Shown here: piece by piece, positions 44,062 through 55,265 of the stretch
Layout of the letters: each line of letters opens with the position of its first letter
Position numbering within the stretch: the stretch's first letter is position 1
DNA from: Chondrosia reniformis
Taxonomy: Eukaryota; Porifera; Demospongiae; Chondrillida; Chondrillidae
Direction of reading: 5' to 3'
Length of the DNA stretch: 64,000 bases
Assembly (NCBI GenBank): GCA_947172415.1
Contig: OX359193.1
Span: 4,148,501 to 4,212,500, forward strand
Position numbers and translations under genes: made by a program
The notes under the pieces: generated by a model
What the model was told of the DNA's origin: nothing
The model's database searches: none
The model's input: the letters and a program-made list of their open reading frames with translations, nothing else

Positions 44062-45110
44062 ATGATACCCCAATTAGTTCGAAAAATTTGGGAGAGAGTC
44101 ATTGAAAATGTGATCTAGAGGGGTATGAAGCAAGCTGATGTGGCTAAACTTCTTGAAATAAACCAACATACTGTCTCTGGCATTGGGAAAACCTTCAGGA
44201 AAACTAGTAAAATTGGAGCAATTCATAAAGGAAACAAGCCTCGAAAGTTAACCACACAACAGGAAAGGGCTGTCATTAACATGGTTCAGGAACAAAATGA
44301 TATTACCTTAGTGAAAATTAGAACAAAAATTGCTGATGATTCCATAATATTTGCAACCATTCACATAGCACTTTCAACCATACACAATCTTCTAAAAAAG
44401 TACAATGTAACAATGAAAAACTTATATCAGGTCCCAGTAGCCCAGAACACACCTGAAACTATTTAACATCGAGATATGATTACGCCAGGTGGATGTTTCG
44501 ATTGCAGGATGACAATTTGTTATGGTGTGATGAGTGTGCATGGGTTTAATCTACATGCAAAACGACATCATGGCAGAAATATAGTAGCCATCGAGCTATG
44601 ATTTGCCTAACTACCCAATGTGGTGGTAATTTATCTATTCGTGCAGCTAATTCCAAGGATAGATTACTTGGTTTTAAAACACAATTCCAACTTTTCAATC
44701 AAGAGACTTTCCAATGGTTTTTAAGTAAAGTTGTGGCTGTCCTTGAAGATAGCTCCCATCATGACAAGATGGATAACGTGTGCTTTCATAAGACAATGGT
44801 TTAAGACTGCTTCGAATGTGTAAATCACGACAAAACTTTTTACTTCCGTATTCTCCCTTCTTCAACCTTACAGAGAAATGCTTTGCCACAGATACAACCC
44901 TAGTTCGAAGTCACACATCGCAAATAAGTGTCAAGAACTACTACAATCAGTGCATTGGGCATTTAATCAAGTTACTCCTGAAGACTGTGTAGAGGGTAGA
45001 TTCGGCATTTAGGCAGATTTTTAGATGCCTGTTTAAACAAACGTCCTTTAATGCATGATACTTCTCAACAAGAAAATGGTAACCCAGATATAGAATAAGA
45101 AGAGGACAAA
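44062..45110 (+). pseudogene. mariner/IS630-like transposase pseudogene
   Basis: The frame from ATG 44062 reads MIPQLVRKIWERVIENVI, a TAG, then RGMKQADVAKLLEINQHTVS (helix-turn-helix) and a second HTH to 44462. The catalytic part is frameshifted: LLWCDE (44515) in one frame and GFNLHAKRHHGRN (44550) in the next. Then comes DRLLGFKTQFQLFNQETFQW and HDKMDNVCFHK (second Asp, about 44770). A PYSPFFN.TEKCF block (Glu, about 44855) follows. This D-D-E spacing and the MDN.xFH block fit the IS630-Tc1-mariner superfamily. It has at least three lesions. The flanking inverted repeats support a discrete element of about 1.8 kb. Confidence 0.7.
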
Positions 45111-45260
45111 GAAGCGTAGTTATACAAAATGTAATTCAGTTTATCATTGAAATAGACTCTCTGTATTAATTAAATAGGTAAAAAAGCACTTTAGATGGCG
45201 ATTCTATAGTGCATGTTTATCTACAAACGCACACTTAATACCAAATACCTGTCCTCTATT

Positions 45261-45341
45261 TTAGCGTTAATAGGAAGTGAAAAATTGTCAATAGTAACTG
45301 AACAAGCGTTAAATGAATTTGAATGTCCATTAAATCAATGT
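45261..45341 (-). repeat. right inverted repeat flanking the mariner-like element
   Basis: This is the inverse partner of 43534-43609; about 75 bp align with scattered mismatches. Together they enclose the transposase relic at 44062-45110. Confidence 0.65.
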
Positions 45342-45376
45342 GAAAGAATATTAAACCAATCAAAAATGTGTTAAAA

Positions 45377-45590
45377 CAATGTAAAACAAGTATTTGGAGT
45401 TTAAAAACCCGTGGGGCTGTCGGCCCCCGAATTAACTCAAACTGCTTGGCCACTTAGTTGGGATTTTATGTATATTCTTAATTTTATCGATTGAGGACGC
45501 TTAAGTGTCCTGAACTTTATAAATAACCATGAAAAAGCTTCGTTAAATAAATCTTTATGAATGCCGCCATTTGCAAAACAATGTGATTGC
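45377..45590 (+). repeat. dispersed repeat family, copy 3
   Basis: This is the best-preserved copy: AAGTATTTGGAGTTTAAAAA, CTGCTTGGCCACTTAGTTGG, a palindrome around GGACGCTTAAGTGTCC, and GCCGCCATTTGCAAAACAAT. Confidence 0.65.
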
Positions 45591-47200
45591 TAACACCACA
45601 GCAGTAACTCAAACTAGTACATTCTAGCGTGTACCCAGGTATGTTCTGCCTAAATATCCTTTAAATGGTTCTCCACAGATACAAGATGAAGTTTTAGGGC
45701 AGATTAGTCTATCATAAGTATATTACAAAAGTGAGAGCACGGATGAAGGGAATGGTTACTTCATGGTGTCAGATGACAGATACAACACTATTATTATTCC
45801 AGAAGGTAAGATAAAACATATATACCATGTCCATGGTAAGATCTAGAGTTTCTTCAATTATAAACTTAATATCTACCAATAGGCAACAGGAAAATAAATA
45901 ATATAATATTATAAGATTAATTGTCATTAACGGTACATTGTTCAAAGGTGCCCAGCATAGAGGCAGCATAGCCTCTTTGCATGGCCACTGAAATTTGTTG
46001 TGTCAAGTAGCTTCGGTAGAGTGGATCTCCATAGGCAACTGTAGCTGCTATATACTACTTTACAAGAAGTCAAATTATCTGTAAGCATATGTTTGCAGTT
46101 TTTTTCAAAATTTCCTAAATGGAACTGGTATAATTTAAAAAAAATCATGCTACTTGGTGCTCAACACTAATGAGCACACCATCAGTTACTGTACTAATGA
46201 CTGTGCATATGGCCATCAAGGAAGCACCCTTCAAGACAACATGGACATAAAATCAGAGTCACTGTCCTTGAAATACACTTCAGCACGTCAAGTAAAAATA
46301 GCTCAAAGGCATACTGCAGAAGTGTATTTCAGTACTATATTATAACACCAACCTAAATGATCTGCAGCAGGCAGCAAAAACAGCTGGTGCAGTTTACAAT
46401 AACCTTATCAAGTTTGCTGAGGACGACAATGGTGGTATTCCTATATTGTGCGAAACAAAACTGAGAGCACCACATTTTTTATCTTGATCTTCTGTGAATC
46501 CTAGGCTGTCTATGCTAAATCTAAGGGCCTTACATATACTATTTTGGCTCCAGAAATGAAATAAGGTGTTAACTAAGACACACGATAAATTTAATTATAT
46601 GAAAGAAATATATGTCGAATTAAATTAAATCTATTAATAATCTTGCTTGTATATACAGGTAAAAGACTCACAGTATGGGGTAACACAAGACAGTCCTTAA
46701 GCATACTAGCTACTTTTTGCTTATACTTTATTCTAACTAGAGGAAGGTTTTAAAGGTTGATATAAGCTTAAAGTATTTGTAACCCTGCTTAATAAGCCTA
46801 CTGCATAACTGCAAATGTTTAGCCTGAAAACTGTAGAAGTCACTACATATTCTGGAATACCTAATTAGTTGTGAAATAAAAACACCATATGCTAGGGTAT
46901 TAGGAATATTACTATCTAAATGGGGAAATTTACTATATCAAAGTTAAAGTCCTCTCGCTTATCATAGTGATAAATTGGATACCATTAATGGTCATATTTA
47001 AGTCTAAAATGGGGATTACCTAGGGCTGGTATTTGTCTTTTTAAGAATACGCTCTTTGGGGTACTGTGGTGATTAAAAGTAATGCACCCTACACGCGTGT
47101 GCAAATGGTAAATATTGTGTTAATTGATTGTTTTGACCGTGTTTTTCGAACGTGCAAAATCAGCTTTCTTCAAATGACCAGTTGTTTGATTGCATAGAAC
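45591..47200. other. no recognised gene
   Basis: A small exon-like segment (about 45755-45806, MVSDDRYNTIIIPEG before GTAAG) and a short frame near 46345-46485 (LNDLQQAAKTAGAVYNNLIK) could be host exons. Neither matches a family I know. The rest is AT-rich. Confidence 0.3.
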
Positions 47201-48390
47201 ATGACTCGGAAGAACGAAATTTTGATTGAGTGGATGGAAAAGTTGTGCAAAGGAGAGATCAACCTTGTTAACGTGAAGCACATCCTTGTCGATGTTGAAG
47301 ACATCACTGTCAGTACAATTGTAAAAGCCCGAATCAACTCGTGGTAGTACAAGGGAAAGGTTCAAGACCTCCTGGAATGGTTAGCCCAACAGACAGCCAA
47401 ACAAATAAGGAAGCAAACAGTGAAAGTGGCAAAAACCAAGAAACAGAAGGTACCACTGATCTATAGTAGATACGCAGCATTTTATAAAATAGGTAATACG
47501 GAATGAAATACACAATTTCGTATCATGGCTCATCAGCTACCACAGCCTTATCTGATGAGGACACAAATGAAGAAGACATACAGGAAGTACAGGAGGATTG
47601 TCTCAGCCTGGGAAGAGATGATGCTGAAGAATTTCAAGCAGCGTGTTCTTCTCCTCAAGCCCAAGGCAATAGCCCACATCTGCCAAGTCCAAGCCCCAGC
47701 TGAGTGAAAAGATACACAGCCAGCTTTGCCGATATCACCAATGTTCCAAGCATTCCTGATACCACAGCCTGCAATGAAGTAACAGAGTTACGGCAACAAG
47801 TGGACATGTTGCAGAAAAAGGTTGCTGAAGTTTAAAGAGCAGCTGCATATACGGCACCACTGATAACTTGATGAATTGGTCAGCAGCAATGATGTCTCCA
47901 CCATACAGGAGTGTCATGCCCAATCCATTTGGCTTCTATGTATCTGGTGCAATGCGCCCATATTCTCCGCCATTCATGACTGCACCACGTTTATTTGAAA
48001 CGCTGAAGTCATCAATGATGCATCACACTGACTTGGATGATTGCATTGACTTTGATGTCTTTGCAAACTATGGAAGCAAATCTCCACTAAAGATTAAGAG
48101 GGATACCATTTAAGATTGCGGGAGAAAGTCATGCTCACATGCCTACATTGGTGTGCTGTTAGTGTTCAGTGAGCAGGAGAGAGCTACATCCAATTACACT
48201 GGCGACCACTGCTACAGCAAAGGCTCCGTCATCCAACTGCCTCAAAGCTGTGCGAGAAGCAATTGCTTTTGTACATCCTCCACAGCCTGAACAAAAAGAA
48301 GGGAACTGGTGACGACTTACAAAGATGCTATTAATGCTAGCTGCCAAGGTATAACTCGGGGATACAGGGCACACCCCAGTCCACCGTAAC
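47201..48390 (+). pseudogene. BEN-domain-like gene, pseudogene
   Basis: ATG 47201 opens ILIEWMEKLCKGEINLVNVK, then VDVEDITVSTIVKARINSW, a TAG at 47345-47347, and YKGKVQDLLEW with a basic tail. This parallels the exon at 6205. After a GTACC donor-like site, an acidic segment follows (ALSDEDTNEEDIQEVQEDCL, 47540). Then comes a putative coiled coil (NEVTELRQQVDMLQKKVAEV, 47775-47834), a Pro/Met-rich stretch, and a C-terminal block split by frameshifts. That block reads CLKAVREAIAFVHPPQPEQK in one frame and TTYKDAINASCQGITRG in the next. The pattern '(R)EAI.FV.P....W....AIN..CR' is what I know from the end of BEN domains, which bind DNA or chromatin partners. It is non-functional. Confidence 0.55.
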
Positions 48391-48539
48391 CTTTTATTGT
48401 ACTGTATATCACAAGACATTGTTATGTTTGTTTTCCATGACAACATATGCTATTATAATACCTTAGATATGCAATCAATAATGTTATTATTTGGAAATAA
48501 AAGAGTTGATAAATCTATTCCCCTGTGATACCTCCATCT

Positions 48540-49458
48540 TTCTCCACAACCTTTGGCAGGACTATGTGCACGTGCTGAGTGTACTTTCTTGGGTCATCCG
48601 CCGTGACCAGAACAATGCAATGCCATTGACCAGGTCACTCTTGTTCAGTGGCTTCACTCTTCTTGCTATGTACCTCTTCAGTTCAGTCCACACTTTCTCA
48701 ATTGGGTTTATGTCAGTACTGTTTGCTGGTGTCCGTCGCCAGTTCACATCCTGTTCCTTCATATATGCCTGTGCAAGCAGACTTGTGCGCTTGGGGTCGT
48801 TATCCTGCATGAATCTGTGTCCTTGAGGGAACTTCTCTCTCAGGAAGGGTATCAAGAAGTCTTTCAGTACGTCGACATACACTGGTGCATCCATAATCTA
48901 GTCAAAGATGCATATCTTTCTTTGAGTGGGTGCTTTGACACTGGCTTGCAGTGTTGTTCCTTTCCCATTTTGCCTCACTAGCTGTATTGAGCTCTCATAA
49001 GTCCAGAACATGTCATCAAAGGAGTCCTTTGCAGTATTGCAACACTTGGCAAACTCCACACGTTTGATCTTGTTCATTTCTGTTATCATTGCCCCAGTCC
49101 TGGCTCTGACAGTGATCCAGTAGAGCTTCATGCTGAGAAATCGTCGAATAGTTGGTGCAGGGATTTGCACGCTAAACTTCTTTGCGATCATCCGATGAAA
49201 TTCAGCGCCACTGAGTTTGTTGTTGTCTTCCAGCATCTTGTCTAGGTACTCCACAATCTCCTCTGTGATAACTGAAGGCCGCCCTGGTCTGCATTCATCT
49301 TGTAGTCCACCTCCCTTGATCCAGTGGAAGATCCGTTGGGTCACCGTGTGGTGTGTAGTGTATATGCTGTCCTCCCTCAGCTCCTTTACAATGGACGCAC
49401 CTTTCTGCCATAGTCGAATGATTCGTTCGCGGGCATAGGCACTCTAACGCGGAGGCAT
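48540..49458 (-). pseudogene. Tc1-like transposase, full length, two nonsense codons, first catalytic Asp lost
   Basis: ATG at 49458 opens a frame that stays in register for about 299 codons to 48562. It is interrupted only by TAG four codons after the start and TAG at 48898-48900. HTH region: ERIIRLWQKGASIVKELRED and TVTQRIFHWIKGGGLQDECR with GRP. Catalytic blocks: MFWTYESSIQL, where the family has WTDES, so the first Asp is Tyr; HRFMQDNDPKRTS (second Asp); TDINPIEKVWTELKRY (Glu). The end frameshifts near 48565. The family differs from the 6.8-kb Tc1. With an altered active site it is certainly inactive. Confidence 0.9.
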
Positions 49459-49723
49459 ACCAACACTCTATTACTCCAGAAACGCAGCAGTAGCAAAAAT
49501 CAAATTTGAATCCAACACCTTGAACAATTTTGCACATAGGAAATAATAAATGTATTATAATTAACACGTACACATGTGTGTATGCACGTGTATGTGTGAA
49601 AGAGGCGAGAGCATTACTTTTAATAACCACTGTAAATGTCACTAATTGACAGTTCAAAGTCCTTGTTGTCGATTCATAAAAGGTCATCAATATACCGTAA
49701 AGCGACAATTGTATGTGTGTGTT

Positions 49724-50136
49724 TTATTTATGCGAATTATGCAAGTCAATTACTGGGCGCATAAATTTCTATGCGCATTATATTAGTACGGCATCAATGT
49801 ACGTGATCATATTTGAGGCGGATTTTCACACGTACGTACATTAGCACAGTGAACGATGGCTTTGTTTTGTTATTTCCAACCTGCGAATTCTTTAGCAACA
49901 GCGAGAAAAACACAGCTCAGAGATGTCGTGACAAAGTCAGTAAATGTAGCTGTTCTATGCGAGGTACAATACAGATTACAAGCAAACCAGCTGAGAAAGC
50001 GTATAAGGCTTACACGGTGTTTACCGCTGAAAAGACCTGCTATAGGGAGATACTCTTCTGAGAATGGAAATGTAGCGGCAGTCAGTCAGTAATAAAAGAT
50101 GTTACTTAATCTTGATCGACAAAATCGCATAAATAA
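49724..50136. repeat. short inverted repeats flanking the pogo-like exon
   Basis: TTATTTATGCGA at 49724-49735 is the exact inverse of TCGCATAAATAA at 50125-50136. A GCGCATAAATTT block also recurs in direct orientation (49757-49768, 50140-50151). These may be termini of a small element or coincidental AT-rich motifs. Confidence 0.35.
49856..50092 (+). pseudogene. N-terminal exon of a pogo/Tigger-like transposase
   Basis: ATG 49856 begins MALFCYFQPANSLATARKTQ, continues LRKRIRLTRCLPLKRPAIGR and YSSENGNVAAVSQ, then stops. The pattern 'F.P...L...........V.............RAxIG+YA.ENG..AA' is what I recall from the N terminus of sponge and cnidarian DDE_1 transposases, just before the HTH. No catalytic part follows here; the next DDE_1 sequence starts near 50.7 kb and is of another subfamily. 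Confidence 0.45.
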
Positions 50137-50222
50137 GAAGCGCATAAATTTGTTTAGAGGCCAAATTTTCCAAATTTGCATTAATTTTCACACACACATA
50201 CAATTGTACCATTACGGTACCT

Positions 50223-50528
50223 CTAAGTATTGGAAAATCTAATAGCTAGGGTTATGTTATCCTTAAGTAGTCCTTTCATAAACTCATACTCATAGACAAA
50301 CAGAAAAAGATTAGCAACTACAGGGGCACAGTCAGTACCCATCGGGATACCTACACAATGCTTAAATACACAACCGTCTAAACATACATAAATGTTGACA
50401 ATAAGGTAAATAAAGAGCTGTACTAAATTAACGGCTGTCAATGCTTTATTGGAGACATTATTAGACCAAAAAGCTTTATCCTGACAGGCTTCTATATATT
50501 GAGACTTCTTTGTATACAATGTTACCAT
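50223..50528 (-). pseudogene. reverse transcriptase fragment with GIPMGT.CAP block
   Basis: The minus frame contains FKHCVGIPMGTDCAPVVANL and FLFVYEYEFMKGLL. The 'GIPMGTNCAPL.ADLFL' block is an RT motif (region 4) of a family widespread in sponges, cnidarians and molluscs that is close to Penelope-like RTs. Only about 100 codons remain, and the catalytic YxDD lies beyond the break. Confidence 0.55.
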
Positions 50529-50699
50529 TAGCTATTCCTGCTTACAATATTTACTAACTGTCAAGTATAATAACCGCAAGTCAAACAGAACTCTCAGTTG
50601 TCTAACTTTGTAGACTGTCCGACCTCCATTTTAGAGCGATTTACATCCAGTTTCACCAATTATCGCAAAGTGATAAAAGTAATTCATGGAACCGGATGT

Positions 50700-52265
50700 T
50701 CATATCCTAGTGAGTGAAAATGCCTAAATGGAGACAATAGCAGCTAGAAGCAGCATTGGAAGAGATCAAAATTGGGAAAGGTTGGGAAAGGTAAACTGAT
50801 AATACACAAGGCAGCTCAGAAGTATGGGATTCCACCATCTACACTGCATGATCATGCCAGGAAGAATGTTTCCAAGAGCAGCACCGGAAGACCTACTGTA
50901 ATGACTCAGAAGGAGTAGGAGGAGCTTGTATACTGCTGCCAGGTACTGCAAGATATGGGTTTTGGTCTGACGAAATTAATATAACTTGGGTGCAATTGTA
51001 ACCGATGACATCAGCAAAAAGGGACGTGAAAACCTCTTTCATGGAAGTGTTTCTGGGAAGGGTTGGTGGAGTGGATTTCTGCAGAGTTGGCCAAAGTTAG
51101 TACAGCAGAAGCCCCAGCATTTGTCCAAACAAAGAGCACTTGCAGGAAACATGGAAATTGTACAGGAGTATTTTAAAAAGGTCGAGAAGTTGATAGATAA
51201 ATTGGGCATTAACGATAGTGAAGACATGGGCAGCAGACTGAAACTAGAATGTCAACTATCCAAATCATACTTGCAAGGAATGGATCCAAATGGGTACACA
51301 AGATAGGAGGTGGCTCTGGGAGAGAAATCATCACCATTATGGGATGTGATTCAGCAGTAGGGCAACAATTGCCACCAATGATAATTTACAAAGGGAAGTA
51401 CTAGTACTCGACATGGACAATCAGGAGCACTCTACTCCATCAGTGAGTGCGGTTGGATGAAGAAGGAGAACGTTTTTCACTGGTTTCAAAACTGCTTTTT
51501 ACCAGCCATTGAAGACCTTCTGCAAACTGAACCAGTTTTACTATTCCTGGATGGCCACCATTCCCATCTAAGCATCAACCTCCTGAAACTAGCAAAGGAG
51601 TCAAATGTACATCCGTTCTGCTTTCCGTCACACACAAGTAATTTCCTACAACTGTTGGATGTAGCTGTGTATGGCCCACTGAAGTCAGTTTGGAGGTCAA
51701 TATTGAAGGACTACAAAGTTGCCACACGTGCCCTCAATATAACAAAGGAAGCATTTCCATCGATCACTGGTTGCCAGATTGTGGGAAGAGGCATTTCAAC
51801 CCCATCACTTGACAGCAGGATTTTGTTCATCTGGATTTTTTCCACTTGATATCAGTGCCGTACAAGATGTCCACTGCTTTGCCATTCATGGCAGGTGAAA
51901 AAACACCTCTTCCTTCCACCTCAGAGACACCATTGAGGAAGAAATTGTGGCATTTTTGCTGACCATCTGAGGCCACAAAAGAAAGTACCCAAGGACAAAA
52001 GGAGACATGCACAGTTCAACCACAAGAGCAAGAGAAAGTGTTGGATCCTGCCAGTGATGTTTCAGATGAAGATGACAAGAATGCCAACCATTGCTTTTCT
52101 TGTGGAGAGGAATGCCAGGAGAAATGTTTGGTTGGCTGTGATGAATGCTACCAGTGCTACTACTACAAATGTGTAGGTTTCTTCTGGTGGCTAAACCGCA
52201 ATGAAGAGTTTGTAGTAACACATGCAGCTTTTGACTTTCTAGATGGCTTTGATTTCATGAATTAA
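50700..52265 (+). pseudogene. pogo/jerky-type DDE_1 transposase with C-terminal Cys cluster
   Basis: The N-terminal region is full of stops (50720-50980). It is followed by GKGWWSGFLQSWPKLVQQKP and RALAGNMEIVQEYFKKVEKL, then DMGSRLKLECQL where the first Asp block (NCDE) should be. A GGGSGREIITIMG strand comes next. After a frameshift, 51457-51849 contains EPVLLFLDGHHSHLSINLLK (second Asp) and FLQLLDVAVYGPLKSVWRSI (third acidic). At 52038-52262 comes HCFSCGEECQEKC...CDECYQCYYYKCVG, a PHD-like Cys/His cluster that some members carry at the C terminus. At least three frameshifts and a damaged first Asp block leave it inactive. Confidence 0.8.
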
Positions 52266-52446
52266 TTGAATCCTATAGAGAAGTACAATATCGGGTCAAA
52301 CTAGTTGGGAATCCAACATACATATACTGTATATATGTGTAGCGGACTGGGAAAAGGGGGCACTTGGGAGTACATGTACTTTGGAGATAATTAAGGTCAA
52401 AGTTCGGCTATTGTGTGCATTAATTAGAAACGGAAGTGCCTTCAGA

Positions 52447-54540
52447 ATGGAGTCAGGAACGATTGAATTGGAGCCTAGATTAAAAGTTAATGCAGAATTA
52501 GAGCCAGAACTAGAAGTAGAGTTGTCACTAGTGGAGGAGGAATACTTCGGGGAAAGAGAAGAACGGACACATGACGATTCTGAGAGTGAAGATGATGGTT
52601 TTAGCGATGAAACTGATTCGAATCCTGGAACTAATACATTGTTAGAAATGCGTGAGTTGGATGAAAAAGAAGTGCAAATTGTACGGCAATTTAGTAAAGA
52701 TACATGTGTTTGTACTAAGAAGCAAGGAGTGCCATGTAGTGGCTATTTTACAGAATCTGAATTGGGAAGAATTAGAATGTCAATGGCAGAACTTGAAAGT
52801 GACCAGTTGGACTTAGTCATATTAAGTCAGCTCAATGCTCACCACTACTCAGGAGATTTAGTGGGACACAGAACTAAAGCAGAAAAGTCTAAAAGGACTG
52901 ATAGGGAGAAAAACTACTCTTTCTATTATCAAGGCTGCAGCATTTGTCTCAAGACATTTCTTTTCATATACAACATTGGCAAGAAACGTTTTAGGAATCT
53001 TGTGAAACATCACCAGTTAAATGGTATTTCTCCCAGAATGCATGGCAATGTGAAACACTGTCCATGGAATGCAGCAACATTTGCTGAAAAGGAGCAGGCA
53101 ATTACATTTATCAAGAACTTCACTGAGGTTCACGCACTTCGACTCCCTGGTCGAATGCCTGCATTCTATGACTACAACATCATGCTACTCCCTACAGATG
53201 TTTCAAAAGCTTCAGTGCATAGGGACTATGTCAAGGCTACAAGTCAGCAAGGAATGAGGTGCTTTGGATAACGAGAATTTTGCAGGGTGTGGTCAGAGGT
53301 AGTACCCTTCATTCGCGTTATGCCACCTGCCAATGATCTCTGTCAGATTTGCCAGGACAATTCCACTCTCATACTGAAGGCTGCTAACCTCAGTGAAGAT
53401 GAAAAGAAGCTAAGGCTATCTAAAGCTCAACAGCACCTTGAGTGTGCCAAAATGCAGCGAACATACTACAGGAAGCAGGTAAAGGCAAGTAAGCTGATAT
53501 TGAAAGAGATACAGAATGGGCACCGTGTATCACAGACAGTGCAAGTTTCACTGAGCTACAGCTTCAATCATACCCAGCAAATTCACTACCCCAGTATTCC
53601 ACAGCAGCCAGGTCCTTTGCACTTTAAAACTCCAAAAAAATGTGGCATCTTTGGAGTGTGTGCTGAAGGAAGTAACACACAGCTAAATTACCTAATTGAT
53701 GAAGCTCAATCTTGTGGCAAAGGTGCAAACAGCATTGTCAGTATGGTACACCACTATTTGCAAAACTTTACTTTTGGTGAAGATGATATTTGGCTCCATG
53801 CAGATAACTGTGTTGAACAAAACAAAAATAATACCATGACATCATACCTTGCTTGGAGAGTAATGGTTGGCCTGAATAAATCTTGTGAATTATGCTTTAT
53901 GTTACCAGGACATACCAAATTTAGCCCAGATCGTTTCTTTGGATGAATAAAGAGGAAGTATAGACGCACCAAAGTTTCATCCCTTGAGGAAATTGCAGAG
54001 CTTGTTGAGAGTTCAACAATTGGAGGACAGAACAAGGCATACGTTATTGGATCTGAACATCCTTCAATGCCTTTTCACTATTACAATTGGACTGATTTTT
54101 TGTCAGCTCTCTTTGCCCATGTGCCTAATATAACGTCTTATTACCATTTTCGATTCACACATGATCATCCAGGCACCGTCTATTTATGTGAGTTTGCCAA
54201 TACTCAAGAGAAACAGGTCGTGCTAATCAAAACAAATGCTACCATTGATAAGACAGCTCTTCCTTCAACACTGACACCTTCTGGCCTTTCTGAAGAAAGG
54301 CAGCAGTACCTTTATGAGCACATTCGACCTTTCTGCGATGAAAAGTACCATGATGAGACATGTCCACAGCCAAGCTCACAGAAACGCTCACATTCCCAAG
54401 CACCGTTAAATGACACTGAAGGCCTGCCTGCAAAGCAGTCAAAACGTCTCTGTTCCAACTGCAGGATGCCTGGCCATACAAAGACCAAGAAAGGTCAAAT
54501 TACATGCCCAAAGCTTCTACAGGAAGGGCTACATTCCTAA
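52447..54540 (+). pseudogene. DUF7869-like transposon protein, 697 codons with two in-frame stops
   Basis: From ATG 52447 one frame runs to a stop at 54538-54540, broken only by TAA (53269-53271) and TGA (53944-53946). An acidic N terminus is followed by a Cys motif (DTCVCTKKQGVPCSG, 52705), the start of the conserved region (YQGCSICLKTFLFIYNIGKK, 52930), a Lys/Gln-rich helical region (53390-53490) and the core. The core reads KKCGIFGVCAEGSNTQLNYL (53635), DDIWLHADNCVEQNKNNTMT (53785) and MLPGHTKFSPDRFFG (53900). The last part has a zinc-knuckle-like CSNCRMPGHTKTKKGQITCP. I know this core as an uncharacterised domain (recalled as DUF7869) in multicopy genes of sponges and other invertebrates; its conserved Asp/Asn/Gln suggests an RNase-H-like fold. 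By family memory the stops replace Tyr and Leu, each a single base change. Confidence 0.6.
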
Positions 54541-55265
54541 GACAGAAAAAACTTACATTCTTGCTATTATGAGTGCTGTATGTATACATTGATAATGCTT
54601 TCTTGGATGTTCCACTTCAGTTTTAGAAAGTACAATAATAGTAGAAGCATATTCACCAAAAAGGTCAATTTCGACAAGTTATATCCTTTCCTATGCCACT
54701 ACACATATATACATCGTGTTTTTTAATTTTTGAAATTTACTTCAAATTTCCCTTTAATTTTAGGTTAATTAAGGTTGCTGTAGATATAGCGTATTCTCCA
54801 TGTCTTCAGTACGAGACCTACAAGAAAAATAGTAATTTGAACGGTGAAGTCCACACTTAAAATTAAAAACAACACTATACACCTTGCTGAGCTGGGAAAT
54901 CCGCGTGCTTCCTTCCGAAGAAAGCGATTCTAACAAGAACTTTGGTTAGCGCCCATTATCCGAATTAGCCACAAGGGGCGTTTACTACTGCTTTCATTCA
55001 GTGACTCCTAGGAGATCGCTACAGCGGACGGTTTACCATCTGGGCACAGATGATGGTTAGTGCGTTACCTTGAAGCTTATCGCTTAGAAGAATTTTCGTC
55101 CCCCGTTTGACTGATCGTGTCAAAGTTTGTCGAAATTTTCTTATACTATAATCATGTTATGATGATATTCATTTATATTGAAGCAAAACGGAAGCGGCAC
55201 CATGCTAACGGAGATATTGCATGCGTTCAAGAAGGGCGTGGTCTTTATACTGCAACCACTTAAAG
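54541..55265. other. intergenic, probably holding the promoter of the IQ-motif gene
   Basis: No coding content. CpG-containing patches at 54895-55110 precede the exon at 55266, as a promoter might. No specific site can be named. Confidence 0.4.
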
